A stretch of 64,000 nucleotides of DNA from Immersiella caudata (GCA_030512335.1 JAULSU010000001.1:6262001-6326000); one strand, 5' to 3'; shown: positions 44,008-55,853, counted from the stretch's first letter. Numbers and translations are program-made. Notes: a model not told the origin generated them from the sequence alone.

Positions 44008-46728
44008 ACATAGAAAGGTAGTACCCGAATCTGGATGCGTATGGTCAGCCCCATAGCAGCTATGTTGAACAAAACCGGATCCCTCCTCGCACTGGCGAGT
44101 TTGCCATGTTGTTGCAAACGATATCCACTGCAGCCATACCAGGTGTCTGCCTGGAAGCCGGATGACTAGTGGAAAAGCAATCAGATATCGTGACACGGCG
44201 ACCCTCAACAAGACAACGCCGCACCGTGATGCTTTGAGCCACCGCAAAGCAACGGCGCCTCCGAGTAATGCATCACCCCAAGACCCTCATCCCGTCTCAT
44301 CCGCTGGAGAGTGCCAAGGTTCGGAGCCGGCCCTTGCGAGTACCCACTGCGGGCCCGGCTCGCCGCCGCATAAAGTCAGAAATAGTTGTGGAGCCAGGGT
44401 CCCGATGCCTAGGTCCAGTCTCGGGGGAGACCTTCGGCCGCATCATGCCTTGGATACAGGAACGGAGGGAAGGAAATATGGAAGCTGAATGCCGTGCGTT
44501 GAATTTGCATTGACTTATTGTCGGGTATCGACAGGTTCGGAGATCTAATTAATGTGCACAAGATCCATCTGGACCCCACTGAAAATTGTTCCTCGAATAT
44601 GCAAATGCCTGGCAGCAGTGACGTCTGGCGGCGCGCTTGAATAGTGGCCAGTGAAGAGTCCGCAAGCCAGTATTACTGTATCATGCACCGCAGCCGATGA
44701 TCGGCTGCTTGTGATGCGGGAGTTTTTTGTGAGAGTCCGACAATCTGGAGATGCATCGCGAACTCCCAAGATAGACTCCTCCCGTTTTGGAACAGAGATG
44801 AAGGCACAGGCCATTCGGATCGGACACCCAACTGGTGGGATGTGGCGGTTTCAAATGGTTCTTCAGGAAGCAGTGACTGGCGGAGCAGCAGACCAATTAA
44901 AACCCATGTTCGCTTAGCTTGTTTCAAACGCAGGAACAGACCTCAGCTTGGGGCCTGATTGGATGGACAAATGCGATCCTAGAGGAGTGGGTGTTCATCC
45001 TGTCTGTGCGATTTTGCCGCTGCGAAACATCAAACATTCACCTGAATTGGTAGTGGTGTTGCTGTCGATCGAAAACATGGAAAAAGGGAAAAATATCAAG
45101 CTTTTCAGCTCCAGGTGTGTATCCTCTTCAACACAGCATCGGCTCTACTTGACTTCAACCCCGTATTCGTTCCAGCACGGAACGTGGATGATGTTTGCGG
45201 CGAAGTTGTTGCTTTTTCATCGCCCCTTGACTCCCCTGGCTTGTCCTGGCGACCCCGCCTGATCCCAGGGACCTAGCCAGATCGGCCTGAAGAAAGTCAG
45301 CCGGAAGTCGGATGCCGTTGGGTTGACAAGCGGCGCGTCAACGGCGCAAGCTAGAAGACGACGGGTGGCAGCTGACAGAACAATACTGCATGTGCCAGTT
45401 TAGGAGCGTCAAGAGCAACCTGACTCAAATCAACATGCTCGCACATGCGCTCAACTGCAGTCCGTACGACCAGCTCACATCCTCAAGCTGGCGTCTTCTG
45501 CTTTGGTCGCGGCAAAAAGGGAGTTGGTGCAGGGTGTCCAGGTGGCCTCGTCTGGTCCGGGGCAAAGACCGCAAGCTAATTGGGGGATGCTACAGTGCCG
45601 CCGGCAGCACGCCAATCACAGCGGGAAAATAAAGTGGAGCAAGGGTGCAAGCGTCGACATGCAAGCCGCCGTGCAGAGAAACGGCGCGTGCTCTGGGTGT
45701 GAGTGGGCAAATCACGGTTCAGAGTCCAGCAAGGACCAACTTTTGCCGGCCCCCATTCTGGGTGACGAGCATGTGTCTCTGCACATCGTCCCGGGCCAAT
45801 TTTCTGCGGGATCAAAAGTAATGGGTACCGGCACATCAGGGCCCGGGTTTGCCCCCGTTCCGCCCCCAGCTTCTGCAAACCAGGGCCCTCACCTTCCATT
45901 CACCACTCCGTCGCCCCGTCTTTTATTGTTGTGCCCTCCCTCTCCTCCAGGCACGTCCTTGTCTAAAATTCTCTTTTTTCGCTTCCGCAAGCCCGTCACT
46001 CTCCTTTGCGGGTCATTGTGGCTCTACTCGAGCATCTCCACGTTCATTTCATACCTTTCAAGCATTCACTCCTTGTTGTTCAGGAACACGTTTGATGTCT
46101 TGAGCTTGTGAAGCAACACCGAGCAAATATTCCACCCGGCCCTTACCCGTGACCTTTGACAGAAGTCACAAAGCGCCAGTCATCACACAGAATCAGATCC
46201 ACCACCTCCCATCGTCCCTTTGACCATCTTCTCAGTCATCGGCCTTGACTTGGCCTTTCACTTCATCCTCGCCTGATCGTTGACGACCAGGATACTTGAG
46301 CTCCCAGAGCTAGGACACACCCAACTTTCTCAGGCCGCCAACAGTTTAAAACCGCATTTCCTTTCGCTCCTTGCGCCCGAACGCACCACGGCGTTACATC
46401 TCGAGATTCACTCAGTATCCACCTGAGACAGGCTTGATAGGCCCGCCAAGACAAAGGGCAAAGCAAACGTACCGTCTCGCAGCCAGCAGCGTCGCACCGA
46501 ACTCAGGACACGGCCTCCGGTGCTTTGATCTTTTGATGCCGCTCTCTTTTACATACCACCTCTCCCCCGCACCCAACGGCTTTTGAAGTGGGCATTTCGA
46601 GTCATTCATTTCGGTGGAATTCGCCTCTGGTTCAGGATAGCCCCCGGAAAGAGACCAACGTTTATTCGAGCAGGCCTCTCTTCGCAACCAGCCCGAAAGT
46701 TTCTCACCAAAGTCCTTCAACCACCAAC
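44008..46728. other. 2.7-kb spacer upstream of the Ser/Thr/Pro-rich gene
   Basis: The left part is the PWP1 3' UTR. The C/T-rich sequence from about 45900 to 46728 looks like a promoter/leader for the next gene. Frames such as 45503-46111 (+, 202 codons) lack any recognisable feature. No RNA gene or repeat family was seen. Confidence 0.55.
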
Positions 46729-47631
46729 ATGTCCATCGCAAGGGCGTTCACGACCCGGCGGGTCAAGCATAGCCTCACCTTGTCTGAGGCAGATGTGCGG
46801 CCGCATCGCAGCAACACCACAAAAGTTGCCGGATCGATTCGTCACAAGATCTCTGCTCCAGTGGAGCTTATCTACACTACCAATATGCTGTCTTATAACG
46901 CTCCTGACATCCTGAGGACCGCTAGCTCCACCAGTTCCTCTCACAGATCGGACGACGACTCTGACCATTCGCCACATACCGCCGCATCTACTCCCCCCAC
47001 TAGCCCGGATACAGAGTCACCATCACTGTCACCGGAGCCGAATCACCTATCCTGCTACTTTACAGTTCCTGGACAGCCAGCAGCGACCTCACCTGCACCG
47101 AAAACCGAGGCGCCAGTGATCCCTCTTCGAGCACCTTCTCACAGCAAGAAGTCCTACGACAGTTTGGTCCGGCAAAGGTCTAGCTCACGCATGTCGGAGC
47201 AATCACAGCGTTCCCTCCAGTCGAAAGCGAGCTTCAGCTTCTCTCGATCGTCCTCTAGCAGCACCAGCACCACCGCGACCTCCGTTGCCTCAACACCTCC
47301 ACAGAATAAGATGAAGGCGCCAATCCAATCTGCTATAATTTCCTCACAGCCTACCACAACTACACCACCACCAACGATGCCCCAGGTGAACCACAGGAAG
47401 GAATTCTCACAAGCCCAACACCCTTTTGGTCCTGAGCTGGCGCAGGTCACCGAGATTGCGGAGGAGTACGGGATCAAGGAGCAGCTGAACGAAGTCGCAG
47501 TCGAGGAACAGGAGCTCGCTGCGAAGGGACTTTCCAAATTCAGTGCCAACGACTACCTCAGCGAGATCCACGGCCTGTTCACTAGCTTCTTCCCCGAGAC
47601 CAAGCCTATGGCGACAGCCATGTGGATCTGA
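46729..47631 (+). CDS. Ser/Thr/Pro-rich conserved fungal protein, unknown function
   Basis: Single exon, 300 aa from ATG 46729 (MSIARAFTTRRVKHSL); the frame is open upstream but without an ATG. The N-terminal basic stretch (RRVKHSLTLSEADVRPHRS) is followed by KISAPVELIYTTNMLSYNAPDI. A long low-complexity middle (about 65-225) is rich in Ser, Thr and Pro, with SSTSSS, TPPTSP and SRSSSSSTSTT runs and many SP/TP sites that could be phosphorylated. The C-terminal 70 residues are less biased and probably folded (FGPELAQVTEIAEEYGIKEQ; ANDYLSEIHGLFTSFF). I do not recognise a named domain. The presence of ordered ends around a disordered core suggests a real regulated protein, probably restricted to filamentous fungi. 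No function is assigned. Confidence 0.72.
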   Translation: MSIARAFTTRRVKHSLTLSEADVRPHRSNTTKVAGSIRHKISAPVELIYTTNMLSYNAPDILRTASSTSSSHRSDDDSDHSPHTAASTPPTSPDTESPSLSPEPNHLSCYFTVPGQPAATSPAPKTEAPVIPLRAPSHSKKSYDSLVRQRSSSRMSEQSQRSLQSKASFSFSRSSSSSTSTTATSVASTPPQNKMKAPIQSAIISSQPTTTTPPPTMPQVNHRKEFSQAQHPFGPELAQVTEIAEEYGIKEQLNEVAVEEQELAAKGLSKFSANDYLSEIHGLFTSFFPETKPMATAMWI

Positions 47632-49558
47632 TGGGGGATGGCTCGGCACACACCCCACGAGTTTCTCTGTACATATTACGAAATGGGGGTTTGCAGGGGC
47701 GAGCATTTGAGTTTTACGACCTTCTCCCTGGGTGCAGGATGTATGACGAGACATTGAGAAGACAGAAGTTCTCTTTCGCTTGATACGATATTGGGCTACG
47801 AGGTTCGGGGGTTTACACACAGGATTTGCCCGCGGATGGGCTGGCGTTGCAGAACTCGACTTTGGAACTTTTTTCCCCTTCACTTCTTGATACTCTTGGT
47901 GTGCTTGCTTGACTGCCACCACCGAAAATGGATTTGTTCTTGACGATTATAGCCTTCGTCCTGTTCATGGCATTTTTCTTGTATGGAGATATAGTTGCAT
48001 TCTAAGGCTCGGAAGTAGCATTTTTGTCCAGAATCAAACGGCAATCGTCTGCTCTTCAAACCAGCTGAACCCGGAATACTCGACGTGTGTTGACAAATTC
48101 TCTGGTGCCCGTGATCGACTTTCAGGCTAATCTGAAGTCTGCAAGGCACCAAACCAGCTGCATTATGGCAGGTACGCAACCTTGATTGCCTTGCATCGGC
48201 GAAGGGCTGCATGAGTGTCATTAATCGAAATAAATACCAACTCCGGCTCTGCGTACTGATGCAGCTGTGTCCGTCTCCCCGTATACCAGTGAGTTTTACA
48301 TGCTCAGCAGACTTGCCTGTGATTCAACGCCACCAAACCTAGCTTGAGTGGTGCGGGCATTTGTCTACCTCTCCCCACAAAAACCACAAACCTGGAACGA
48401 TGGAGACGTCGGAGGGGTCACGTAAGTGGGGACTGTCGATCAGTAGATCAGAAGGTCGGAGGCTGGTCGAGAGGGTACGAGGCGATCGACCGCTTCAGTA
48501 TGGAAGCCGAGCCGAAGCTTCTGTGACGGCGGGTGTCTGATGCGCATGGTAAAATGGATAGTGTCGGCGTGTTGCCCGGTTGTGTATTTGCCGTGCCATT
48601 TTTCTTACCTGGTAGGTAGTTCTGGAATACGAGAAGTGGCTTTTCGTTTCATCATTTGAGCGGCGCAAGCTGGGCCCAAGGTAGCGACGGGCATCAGTTT
48701 CGTCTTCCGGTGCGTTGTTGGAGCTGAGAGGAAAAGCAAAGGCGGAGTTGATGCTGTATCACCCTGAGTGAGAGCTGAGCCAATCTGGATGCCTACTGCC
48801 GCTGTCACTGACAGCTTCATTGCGAGTGCCGACGCATACAGCCACCCCCGAGTTGCACCAGGTAAATAATGCAGGAGAAGTGCTTACGTAGCAGGTGTTT
48901 CCTCTTCTCCTGCCACACCTGCGAGAGAGAACTGGGCAGTTTGGCCTGGGCGGTTTGCGTATGGCCGTGATGGCTGTCCGATACTGTGCGTGACCAGGTC
49001 CTCCAAATAGGCACGCAGCTGACTGCGCATGCCGCCCAAATATAGGCGGATCGTCTCCCTTGTTTCCTTGCAGAGAGAACCGCGCGTATTGTTGCATTCT
49101 GCGCTGCGGCGAGTAGGTCCTGCAAGCGCAGGCTGCGCAGCTGGAAATCTAGCTGATACGGCGTTTCTGTTTCTGATGTGAACAGTGACTTATTTGAAGG
49201 TAATTGGGATCACGGCGAGACGCCCGTGGTGCAGGATGGTCGATGGTGAGCAGTTTGGCGGGCCACGCGCCTGCGTTATTAGTGAAAATGAAACTTGTAA
49301 GACATCTTCAGATGGAGATGTGTTTAAGAGCTTGCATCAAGGTTTTGCAGCAAGACTTCGGTGTCGGGTGGACCATGGAATGCTTTGATGAGCCGTAGGA
49401 GCGGGAGTGGCGTGCGAAGCGAACAAAGTGGTTTATCGAGTCTTTTGAAGGGTTAGGGTTGCAACACCCATTTTGTCAACCACGTGCCAGTCACGTCAGC
49501 GGCTCCTGTCGCATGGTCCGCCTCCAGCTTTCTTCGTTTCAGCAATATCGGCGACATC
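47632..49558. other. 1.9-kb spacer upstream of TLS1
   Basis: 3' UTR of the Ser/Thr/Pro-rich gene on the left and TLS1 promoter on the right. The only notable element is a telobox at 49450-49460. The frames present are all under 115 codons in unique sequence, and none looks coding. Confidence 0.6.
49450..49460 (+). promoter_or_regulatory. telobox in the TLS1 promoter
   Basis: GGGTTAGGGTT, nearly two TTAGGG telomere repeats, 99 nt upstream of the TLS1 ATG. In fungi such motifs are bound by Myb/telobox factors (Tbf1, Teb1) at promoters of housekeeping genes. Use as such a site here is inference from position. Confidence 0.5.
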
Positions 49559-50771
49559 ATGGCATCCCCTGAAGCACTAGCAGCACCGTTATTATTCCGA
49601 CATGGGAAGAAGAGGAAAGCATACCGTCATCGAGCGGAAGACAACGAACCGGTGATTGCGGGGGGCTCACCCGGCGCAGTTGTTGCACCTCAAGCGACGA
49701 CGACGATTGCGCCAGATGACGACAGCGAAGAACGCTCTGTCGCAGAAGCTCTACGATTGCGGAATGCGAGGAAACATAGGAATGGCGGTGTCGCATTTCG
49801 CGCCGGGCCGTCTTCGAATGGCGAAGGCGGCGGTATGACGGAGGAGAACCCCGAGATGAGTATAGTGCTACACGACAGTGCAGAGGGAGACTCTGCTCTT
49901 CTGGGTGGCATCACGCAGCGCTTTGCCCCTCAGACCGGCCTGGTAGGCGAGCTGGTGAACAAGCATATGTGAGTGCCCAGTCCACCCTCCTGACAGTCCA
50001 CCTTCATTGCGGACAGCGGCTGATCAAGCAAGGGAGGAATATGTAGAATCCGAACTGGCTAGAAGAAAGCGGCACGCCGCAGAAGCCTTACAGAAGGAGG
50101 ACGAGGATGCGGCCGCGAAGACCGAAATCTCACAGCTGGCAATGGCGACACCGGTGCTAGGCAAGCAAGCTGAGTCGCAGCGAGTACTTCACGGCAAGCT
50201 GCTCGAGATAGACCTCGGCGATGAAGCCCGCGCACGCAACATCGAAATGACGGAGCGCGCAAGGCGGCGGCTGGAGGGACTTGGTGCTGATGAAGACGAC
50301 GACTCAGCAAGCGGGAGACACAAAAGACCCCGTCTAGGACCGGACGGGAAGCCTTGGAGAAGCAGAAACCGTAGGGGCAGCGAGGATATCAAGCGTGATC
50401 GCCTTGTGGAAGAGTTCCTGAGCGAGAATAGCCGTAAGTTCTCTGTTTATTCTTGCGGGTTGGTTGCCTGGTGTCTGCTAACAATCCTCACAGTTGGGGT
50501 CTATGATGTGCAGCCTGAGCAGCCAGTTACAATGGCAGGGCTGGAGGATGACGAGACGGCCGCTGATGACCGAATTGCGGAGGAGTTCCGAAGGGAGTTC
50601 ATGGATGCCATGTCGCAGAGGCGGCGGCGCAAGGTCGCACAGCCTGCCAAACCAGGGACGAAGAAGGATGAAGAGGTTCTCAAGGGCCCAAAACTAGGTG
50701 GCAGCCGCAACGCTCGGGCGGCTATGAGGGACATCCTTCTGAAGGAGCAGGAGAAGAAGAAGCGATGGTGA
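49559..50771 (+). CDS. TLS1: Tls1/C9orf78 (Hep59) family splicing-associated protein
   Basis: Family proteins associate with Brr2-containing spliceosomes; fission yeast Tls1 is required for correct splicing of shelterin transcripts and so for telomere length and heterochromatin. Exons are 49559-49968, 50033-50434 and 50495-50771 (introns of 64 nt and 60 nt), giving 362 aa. The first 3' splice site, at AAG/GGAGG (50032), is chosen because it yields NKHMEEYVESELARRK, matching the family core. Visible motifs: LFRHGKKRKAYRHR at the N-terminus, EERSVAEALRLRNARKHRNGGVAF, FAPQTGLVGELVNKHM, and a long charged helical region. The C-terminus (AMRDILLKEQEKKKRW) is basic. The 60-nt second intron is in frame and stop-free. 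A telomere-repeat-like motif lies 99 nt upstream, interesting given the known Tls1 phenotype. Confidence 0.88.
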
Positions 50772-51964
50772 TACATGCGTGGTCACTACCAGCATTCTGT
50801 TTAGCACCCGACATTCTGCTTCTCGCTCAGTTCACGGTCAAAATCATAGTTAGATGACCACACCTCGGTCAGATTCCTGATTCGACTAGTTGGAATATTG
50901 AGTGCTGACGCTGCGTGCGCGGCCCTACCCTGCGACAACTTCGGACTTCATTGTTGATTTGCATCATCTCACGTCAACTCATCTCCAGAGCCTGGGCAAC
51001 GGTTGACAACGTAAATCAAGTCTGGTCGGCAGCGGAAATGGGATGGTGTCGGCAGCAGAGTGAACCAAACGCGTCAGCGGATTCAATCAATTTCAATCTA
51101 TTAGGGCCATGCTGCAGTACTTTACTCGTATGTGACAAGACAGCAACGAAGACGGCAGATATTTACTTGTCGCCCTTGACGGTTCAACGTCCTGCAAGTC
51201 AACGGCATCCCTTCTTTCCTCGAACGACAGTAACAAGAAGTGGGCCAGTCAAATGGGGCCACTCGCTAACGCACGGCGAGCATCAGCCGCAGGCCCCGCT
51301 GCCTGAGAGCTGGCCCTCCCGCTGCGGTCCCGTCGGACAAGAAGGAGCGGCCTGGGAGCGAAAGATAGCTCAGCCCCATTGGGCTTTCGCTCCACTCCGT
51401 AATGGAACAGTGGGAGACACTGTCTCACCCCCCCTGTCCTGTCACTCGTTTCCAATCACAAGCCATTCCTCAAGCACTTTCCGGTCCAGTTTGTGCGAGC
51501 ACCAGCGGCTCCCACAGTGCGCATTTCTTACTTCGCAGGCCGTCGACATGGGTCTTCTACTCGGCACCGAGGGGGTTCTCCAGCGTCGCTCTGAGTGTGG
51601 CTTCGACACCGGTTCTCTGGTCCTCAATGTTCATCGAGGCTTCAAGCTTATCGGCTCAGTGTTGGACTTTGTGCGACCACCGTCACGATCGTACATGAGA
51701 AGAGCCGCCGAGATGGGGTCCTGGCAGTGAGAGAGGATGCGGCGGCCGGTCTGATCAGAAACAGGGAGGGATGGGCGGGAATGCGAGCCCCCCCGTCTCG
51801 GGCAGCTTTTATCATAGAGCGTTTCCAGAGAACAAAGAGCCGGACGGACAGAAGCGAGGGGGCTTGTTGACAACAACCTTTGTCGGGTTATCGCCACGAT
51901 CAATTTACATCGACGAGCCTACGTCTCTTGCAGTCGTGCCCTACGAGCGTGTTTAGCAGAGTCG

Positions 51965-51999
<35 letters not shown>

Positions 52000-52542
52000 C
52001 AGCACACGCGTCAGGAGGGGGAAAGATGCAGCCCAAGAGAACGACCGAGAGCCCGCAGTCGGCACGGCAGCGATGGATTCCTCTTGCGGCATAGCCGGGA
52101 ATTCACAGCCAGTAAGACGGTCATCGTCAACGGCTCTGGTTGGTGCCACCCCTGCGACATCCTCAGCCTTTGTCTGGCTGTGCTGCTCGGGCCCGTACCC
52201 TGGTCGAGCAGGAGCTGAACGGGCTTGGGCTTGGGGTCTCGAGTGCGAGGGAGAAGCAAGAGAGGTGAGACTGACGCCCGCAGCCTTGTCTTTCCCACAG
52301 ACGCCGTGCCCACTTACCCCGGACTCCGTTCTTTTTCCTCCTTTTCCTCCGGTTTCAGCTTTTATCACCCCTCATCATCGATCATCGTCGTCCGGGACCA
52401 CTCGCTCATCGACGACGGCATCAGCGAGCTTCCAGCGTGAAGTGAGGGTTACGACGCGAGGAGTTCGGACCCCCGAGGCCGGAAACCTGTTGCCCGTTTT
52501 GACGAGCCCCCAGCGACACAGACTTGCCACGCAACGCACAAT
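50772..52542. other. 1.8-kb spacer upstream of the type I membrane protein gene
   Basis: Contains a nearly nine-copy ATCA microsatellite at 51965-51999. A 271-codon open frame (50915-51730, +) has no domain, no hydrophobic pattern and scattered Cys/Trp/His typical of chance. The 300 bp before 52543 are C/T-rich and probably the promoter/leader of the next gene. Confidence 0.55.
51965..51999. repeat. ATCA microsatellite
   Basis: About 8.75 uninterrupted copies of ATCA (35 bp), 543 bp upstream of the membrane-protein ATG. Perfect tetranucleotide arrays of this length are usually polymorphic. Confidence 0.95.
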
Positions 52543-53916
52543 ATGCGAATACCTTTGGCATGGGCCTGGTTGGCCGCAACGGCGGCTTTGCCTTCTGTTC
52601 TCGCAAATGGGGGCTCAATAGCCTTCAACATGGACTCTATCCTAGGGCGGCGAACAGAGCCAGGCGGCAAGGTTACCAACATCATCAACCGCAGCGCTCA
52701 AACTTTGAACAGGAAGTTGGTGATTGACTGGACCTCGGGTGATCTGGTTTTGGTCACAATCGAGCTGCGTGCTTTTCGATATACGACAGATCAGACGGCC
52801 GAGGTCATTGGAAACGCAATGGTCCCCATACCGACGGCGACGACAACAGTTACGAACGATGGGCCTGTACTCACAGCATTCCCTACTTTCACTGGACGAT
52901 GCCCACCGAATATCAACTGCCAAACGAAACGATCCGCTGTCAGTCGTGCCGCAGCAGAGAGCTTCCAGAACGTGACGCTCATAGGTGCGTTGAAGAAACT
53001 CACCTAGCTGGGCAACCATGATCATACTAACAAAGCATTGATAGTTACTCGGACATCCGCAACAACAGGTACCGTGGAAATTGAAGATTTTAAACCACTT
53101 TTGGACTTGGAAGGACTTCCCTTGTTTTTTGAGGCCAGCTTCGTGGGCGGCAATACTCTCTCCAGTCAAGCTTTCACTGTGATAGAGCCCGCCGATCCTG
53201 ACCCGGAGTGGACTCAAGAGTTCTTCGCGAACAATGAACCATTCCCCACTGGCAAGATCAAACCCTCGGACACCACGGGCATCTCGACTCCAACCAACGC
53301 GGCGGGTTCCTCTTCGTCCTCAGACGGAGGACTTGCCACGGGTGCCATTGCTGGCATCGCTGTCGGTGCTGCGGTTATCGTTCTTGCCTTTATCGGATTC
53401 CTCGTTTGGTTTTTCCTTCGCCGTCGCCGTCAAGCCAAGGAAGACGACACCTTCGAGGCCTACGGAAATGGCCGCAGCCGCACGGACGAGCTGATGGCGG
53501 AGAAGGAGGCCAATGCTGGTGCTGACGTCTCTCCGCATTCCCCCTATTCGGATGACGGCGGGCAACGCGACAGCAGCTCCCTTCACAACGTAGGGACCGG
53601 CGCTGGAATAGCGACTGCAGCAGTTTCCGCACACCATCACAAGAAGGACCTCTCTCAATCTACCTTCGCCCCGTACTCTGACGGCCACGAAACCATCGCC
53701 CGGTCCCCTAGCACTCACGCCGCCTCTATCGTTGCAGCGAGTTCCCGCGGCGTTCCAGATAGCCCAATTCCCGGCCGAGCTACTCCCCATGGTGTCGCGA
53801 CACCGTATGCCCATCTCGTTGAGGAGGGTATGACGGAGGACGAGATCCGCCGGTTAGAAGACGAAGAGAGAGCACTTGACGCAGCCATCGAACAATCAGC
53901 GGTACGAAAACCATAG
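52543..53916 (+). CDS. type I single-pass membrane protein, unknown function
   Basis: Exons are 52543-52984 and 53045-53916, with a 60-nt intron (GTGCGT...GATAG), giving 437 aa. A clear signal peptide occupies residues 1-21 (MRIPLAWAWLAATAALPSVLA). The extracytoplasmic region (22-240) has several possible N-glycosylation sites (NRS, NVT), two Cys in RCPPNINCQTKR, and beta-rich sequence (TGTVEIEDFKPLLDLEGLPLFFE). A short Ser/Thr/Gly linker leads to one transmembrane helix at about 246-272 (IAGIAVGAAVIVLAFIGFLVWFF) with a stop-transfer RRRRQ. The cytosolic tail is Ser/His-rich and ends in a charged helix preceded by TPYAHLVEEGMTEDEIRRLE, which looks like a conserved fungal motif. The layout recalls fungal cell-wall/polarity sensors such as Wsc or Axl2/Skg6-type proteins, but no WSC, cadherin or lectin domain is visible, so I give no function. 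Confidence 0.82.
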
Positions 53917-54782
53917 CCTCGTCTGTTTGTTGGTTCCATGTCTTGCTCCTCGGGTTTTGGCTTGGCTTATCTCGCTCTTTGGCCACGGAGTCGGCGCATA
54001 GTCGGTGGGCGGAAATGCTTTGTTTTTGTTTTTCGAGTTGTTGTTTTACCTGCGCATACCAACTAGCATCCGCACTGTCATTCGTTTATATGATCTGGAC
54101 ACGCACACGATCGCGAGCTGCGCGACATGGAGTGGAGTGAGGGATAGGGGACAACACGTCGCTGGATAATCTCGACCCCCCACCTAGGTCTGGGAAGTCT
54201 GAGGATCGATTGGAGGACATCTCAACATGGTATGCTCCGAGAATGGCGAGATGGCGTCCAAGGAGTGTGAGAATGAGAACGAAGGAAGAGGTGTATGAGG
54301 ACGGGATAAGCGATGTAATGAAGCGGGTATTTTTGATTCCGGGTGTGGGGAGGAGGCGTCGCTCCTTTGCTTTGAGTGGGTAACATACGGCGGGTCGGGA
54401 GAGATAAAACGAGGGATGTATATACGACGGACATAAGATAGGCGTGAATGGAGTCATTGATCTATTCAGATTGCTGCAGTTTATTGTGGGGTGCCCTTTA
54501 ATGTGCTCTTATCCTGAGACTGTCACCTGCAAAACGGACTCGGATACTGAATCAAATGGGTAAAGGGGCATATCGCTCTTGTATTTGTAACGCTTGTAAC
54601 TCATAACCACCGATACCAGCCCGTCGAGTCCGCACTCGGGATAAATAGTACACTCACCAAAGCCTCCATGCTGGCCACGGGCCAGGCCGCCAGCTCTTTG
54701 TCTATGCCCACATTTTCAACAAGCCAAGTCGAGGATCCGCGACCCATTCTCGTGGTATACCCATGCCATGTCCTCCTGAGGA
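53917..54782. other. tail-to-tail spacer membrane protein / TVP23
   Basis: 866 bp between convergent stops, presumably both 3' UTRs. No coding frame, RNA gene or repeat was recognised. Confidence 0.6.
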
Positions 54783-55496
54783 CTACCTGAAAAACCTCCC
54801 CACCATATTGGTCGCAATACTCCCCGCAAGGTTCCCCGAGCTGAGCGCGCCTCCGGCGAGGCTTGACGCCTGGCTGAACTTGTCACACCTCGAGAAAGCC
54901 AAACTGTTCGTGATTGTCAAGACGAGCGCAATAACTACACCTTCTGTTAGCCTCATTTCCCATCTCCCCAACACTCAACGAGAGAGGTACTCACCCACAA
55001 GCGGCAACCACGTAAACTTGAAACTAAACAACGCCACCACCGCCAGCAACACCCAAAACAGCGGCTGCGCATAGATCGCCAGCCAGAAAAACCGACTGTC
55101 CGTCGCATTTATCACTTTCGTCCCCGGCTCACTGCTCTCAAATACCCAGTGGGAATCTCCTGTGTTTGGATCGACTTCGTTCCACCAGCGCAGCCCGACC
55201 AGGCGCCGGCCGGCGATGTTTTTGAGATAGTAAAAGTCTGCGGCGAGGAGGAGGATGGTGATGATGAAGATCATGACGAGGGAGTTTGTGAAGAGCATGC
55301 CGAAGAGGTAGACTAGGAGGGACGCTGTGGACACATTGAATGTTAGCGGGGGGCGGATGGTTCAATGCGACAGATGGGACGGGATAGGGAGAAGGCGGGA
55401 CGTACAGACTCGGAAGGCAAGGAAGGTTAGGAGGGTGATGGGATGGGAGCTGAGACGCCAGCTCAGAGAGCCGGGTTGTTGGGATTCGAGGTCCAT
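54783..55496 (-). CDS. TVP23: Golgi membrane protein Tvp23
   Basis: Conserved late-Golgi membrane protein (TVP23/FAM18 family) associated with Tlg2-containing vesicles and vesicular trafficking. Exons are 55406-55496, 54995-55324 and 54783-54943, with introns of 81 nt (GTACGT...CCACAG) and 51 nt (GTGAGT...TAACAG, branch GCTAAC), giving 193 aa. The first exon supplies MDLESQQPGSLSWRLSSHP. Four hydrophobic segments follow (ITLLTFLAFRVSSLLVYLF; LVMIFIITILLLAADFYYL; FFWLAIYAQPLFWVLLAVVA; VVIALVLTITNSLAF). Between segments 2 and 3 are the family signatures KNIAGRRLVGLRWWNEVD, SHWVFES and DSRFFW. The C-terminal KFSQASSLAGG sequence is also typical. It is divergent from the CitE-type gene across 357 bp. 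Confidence 0.95.
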
Positions 55497-55853
55497 CGTG
55501 CGTGGCGATGTGGTTGTCGCGACGGCGTTGGGGATTTGGCGGCGATTTGGTTGAGGATGAAGCTGCCGCTGTGTTTAGATGGGAATGCGCTGAGCTCCCC
55601 TGGGCTAATTACGTACCCTTAGCGTACGTGGTTGTTTAGGTAAGCTGCAGCTAGCTGTTCGGTGTGTGGGGGGAGGGTAGCCAAGCTTGCAGCTGCTGGC
55701 GGGCCGGATCCACTGGCTAACACGGCCCGGAATAGCACTCCCGGTTGACACCAACGACTTACTTTGTAACTTCACTCAATGATGATGGGAATATAAACAC
55801 TCACTCACTCGCTCACAATCAAACGCCATACAAACTCCCAAGCTTCCAATGCA
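55497..55853. promoter_or_regulatory. divergent TVP23 / lyase promoter region
   Basis: 357 bp between two start codons. On the plus strand a TATAAA box lies at 55792-55797, 57 nt before the lyase ATG, followed by a CACTCACTCACTCGCTCAC pyrimidine/CA-rich leader. This is one of the few clear TATA boxes close to a gene in the window. Confidence 0.65.
55792..55797 (+). promoter_or_regulatory. TATA box of the CitE-type lyase gene
   Basis: TATAAA 57 nt upstream of the ATG at 55854. If a TATA-directed start lies some 30 nt or more downstream, the 5' UTR would be very short. Confidence 0.5.

Noticed and set aside
45503..46111. 202-codon frame upstream of the Ser/Thr/Pro-rich gene
   Set aside because: Hydrophobic C-terminus looked like a membrane protein, but it arises from the C/T-rich leader, and no conserved segment was seen.
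50915..51730. 271-codon open frame between TLS1 and the membrane-protein gene
   Set aside because: No domain, signal or conserved-looking segment; scattered Trp/Cys/His composition typical of chance in a GC-rich spacer. Would be revived by RNA-seq or a homologue hit.
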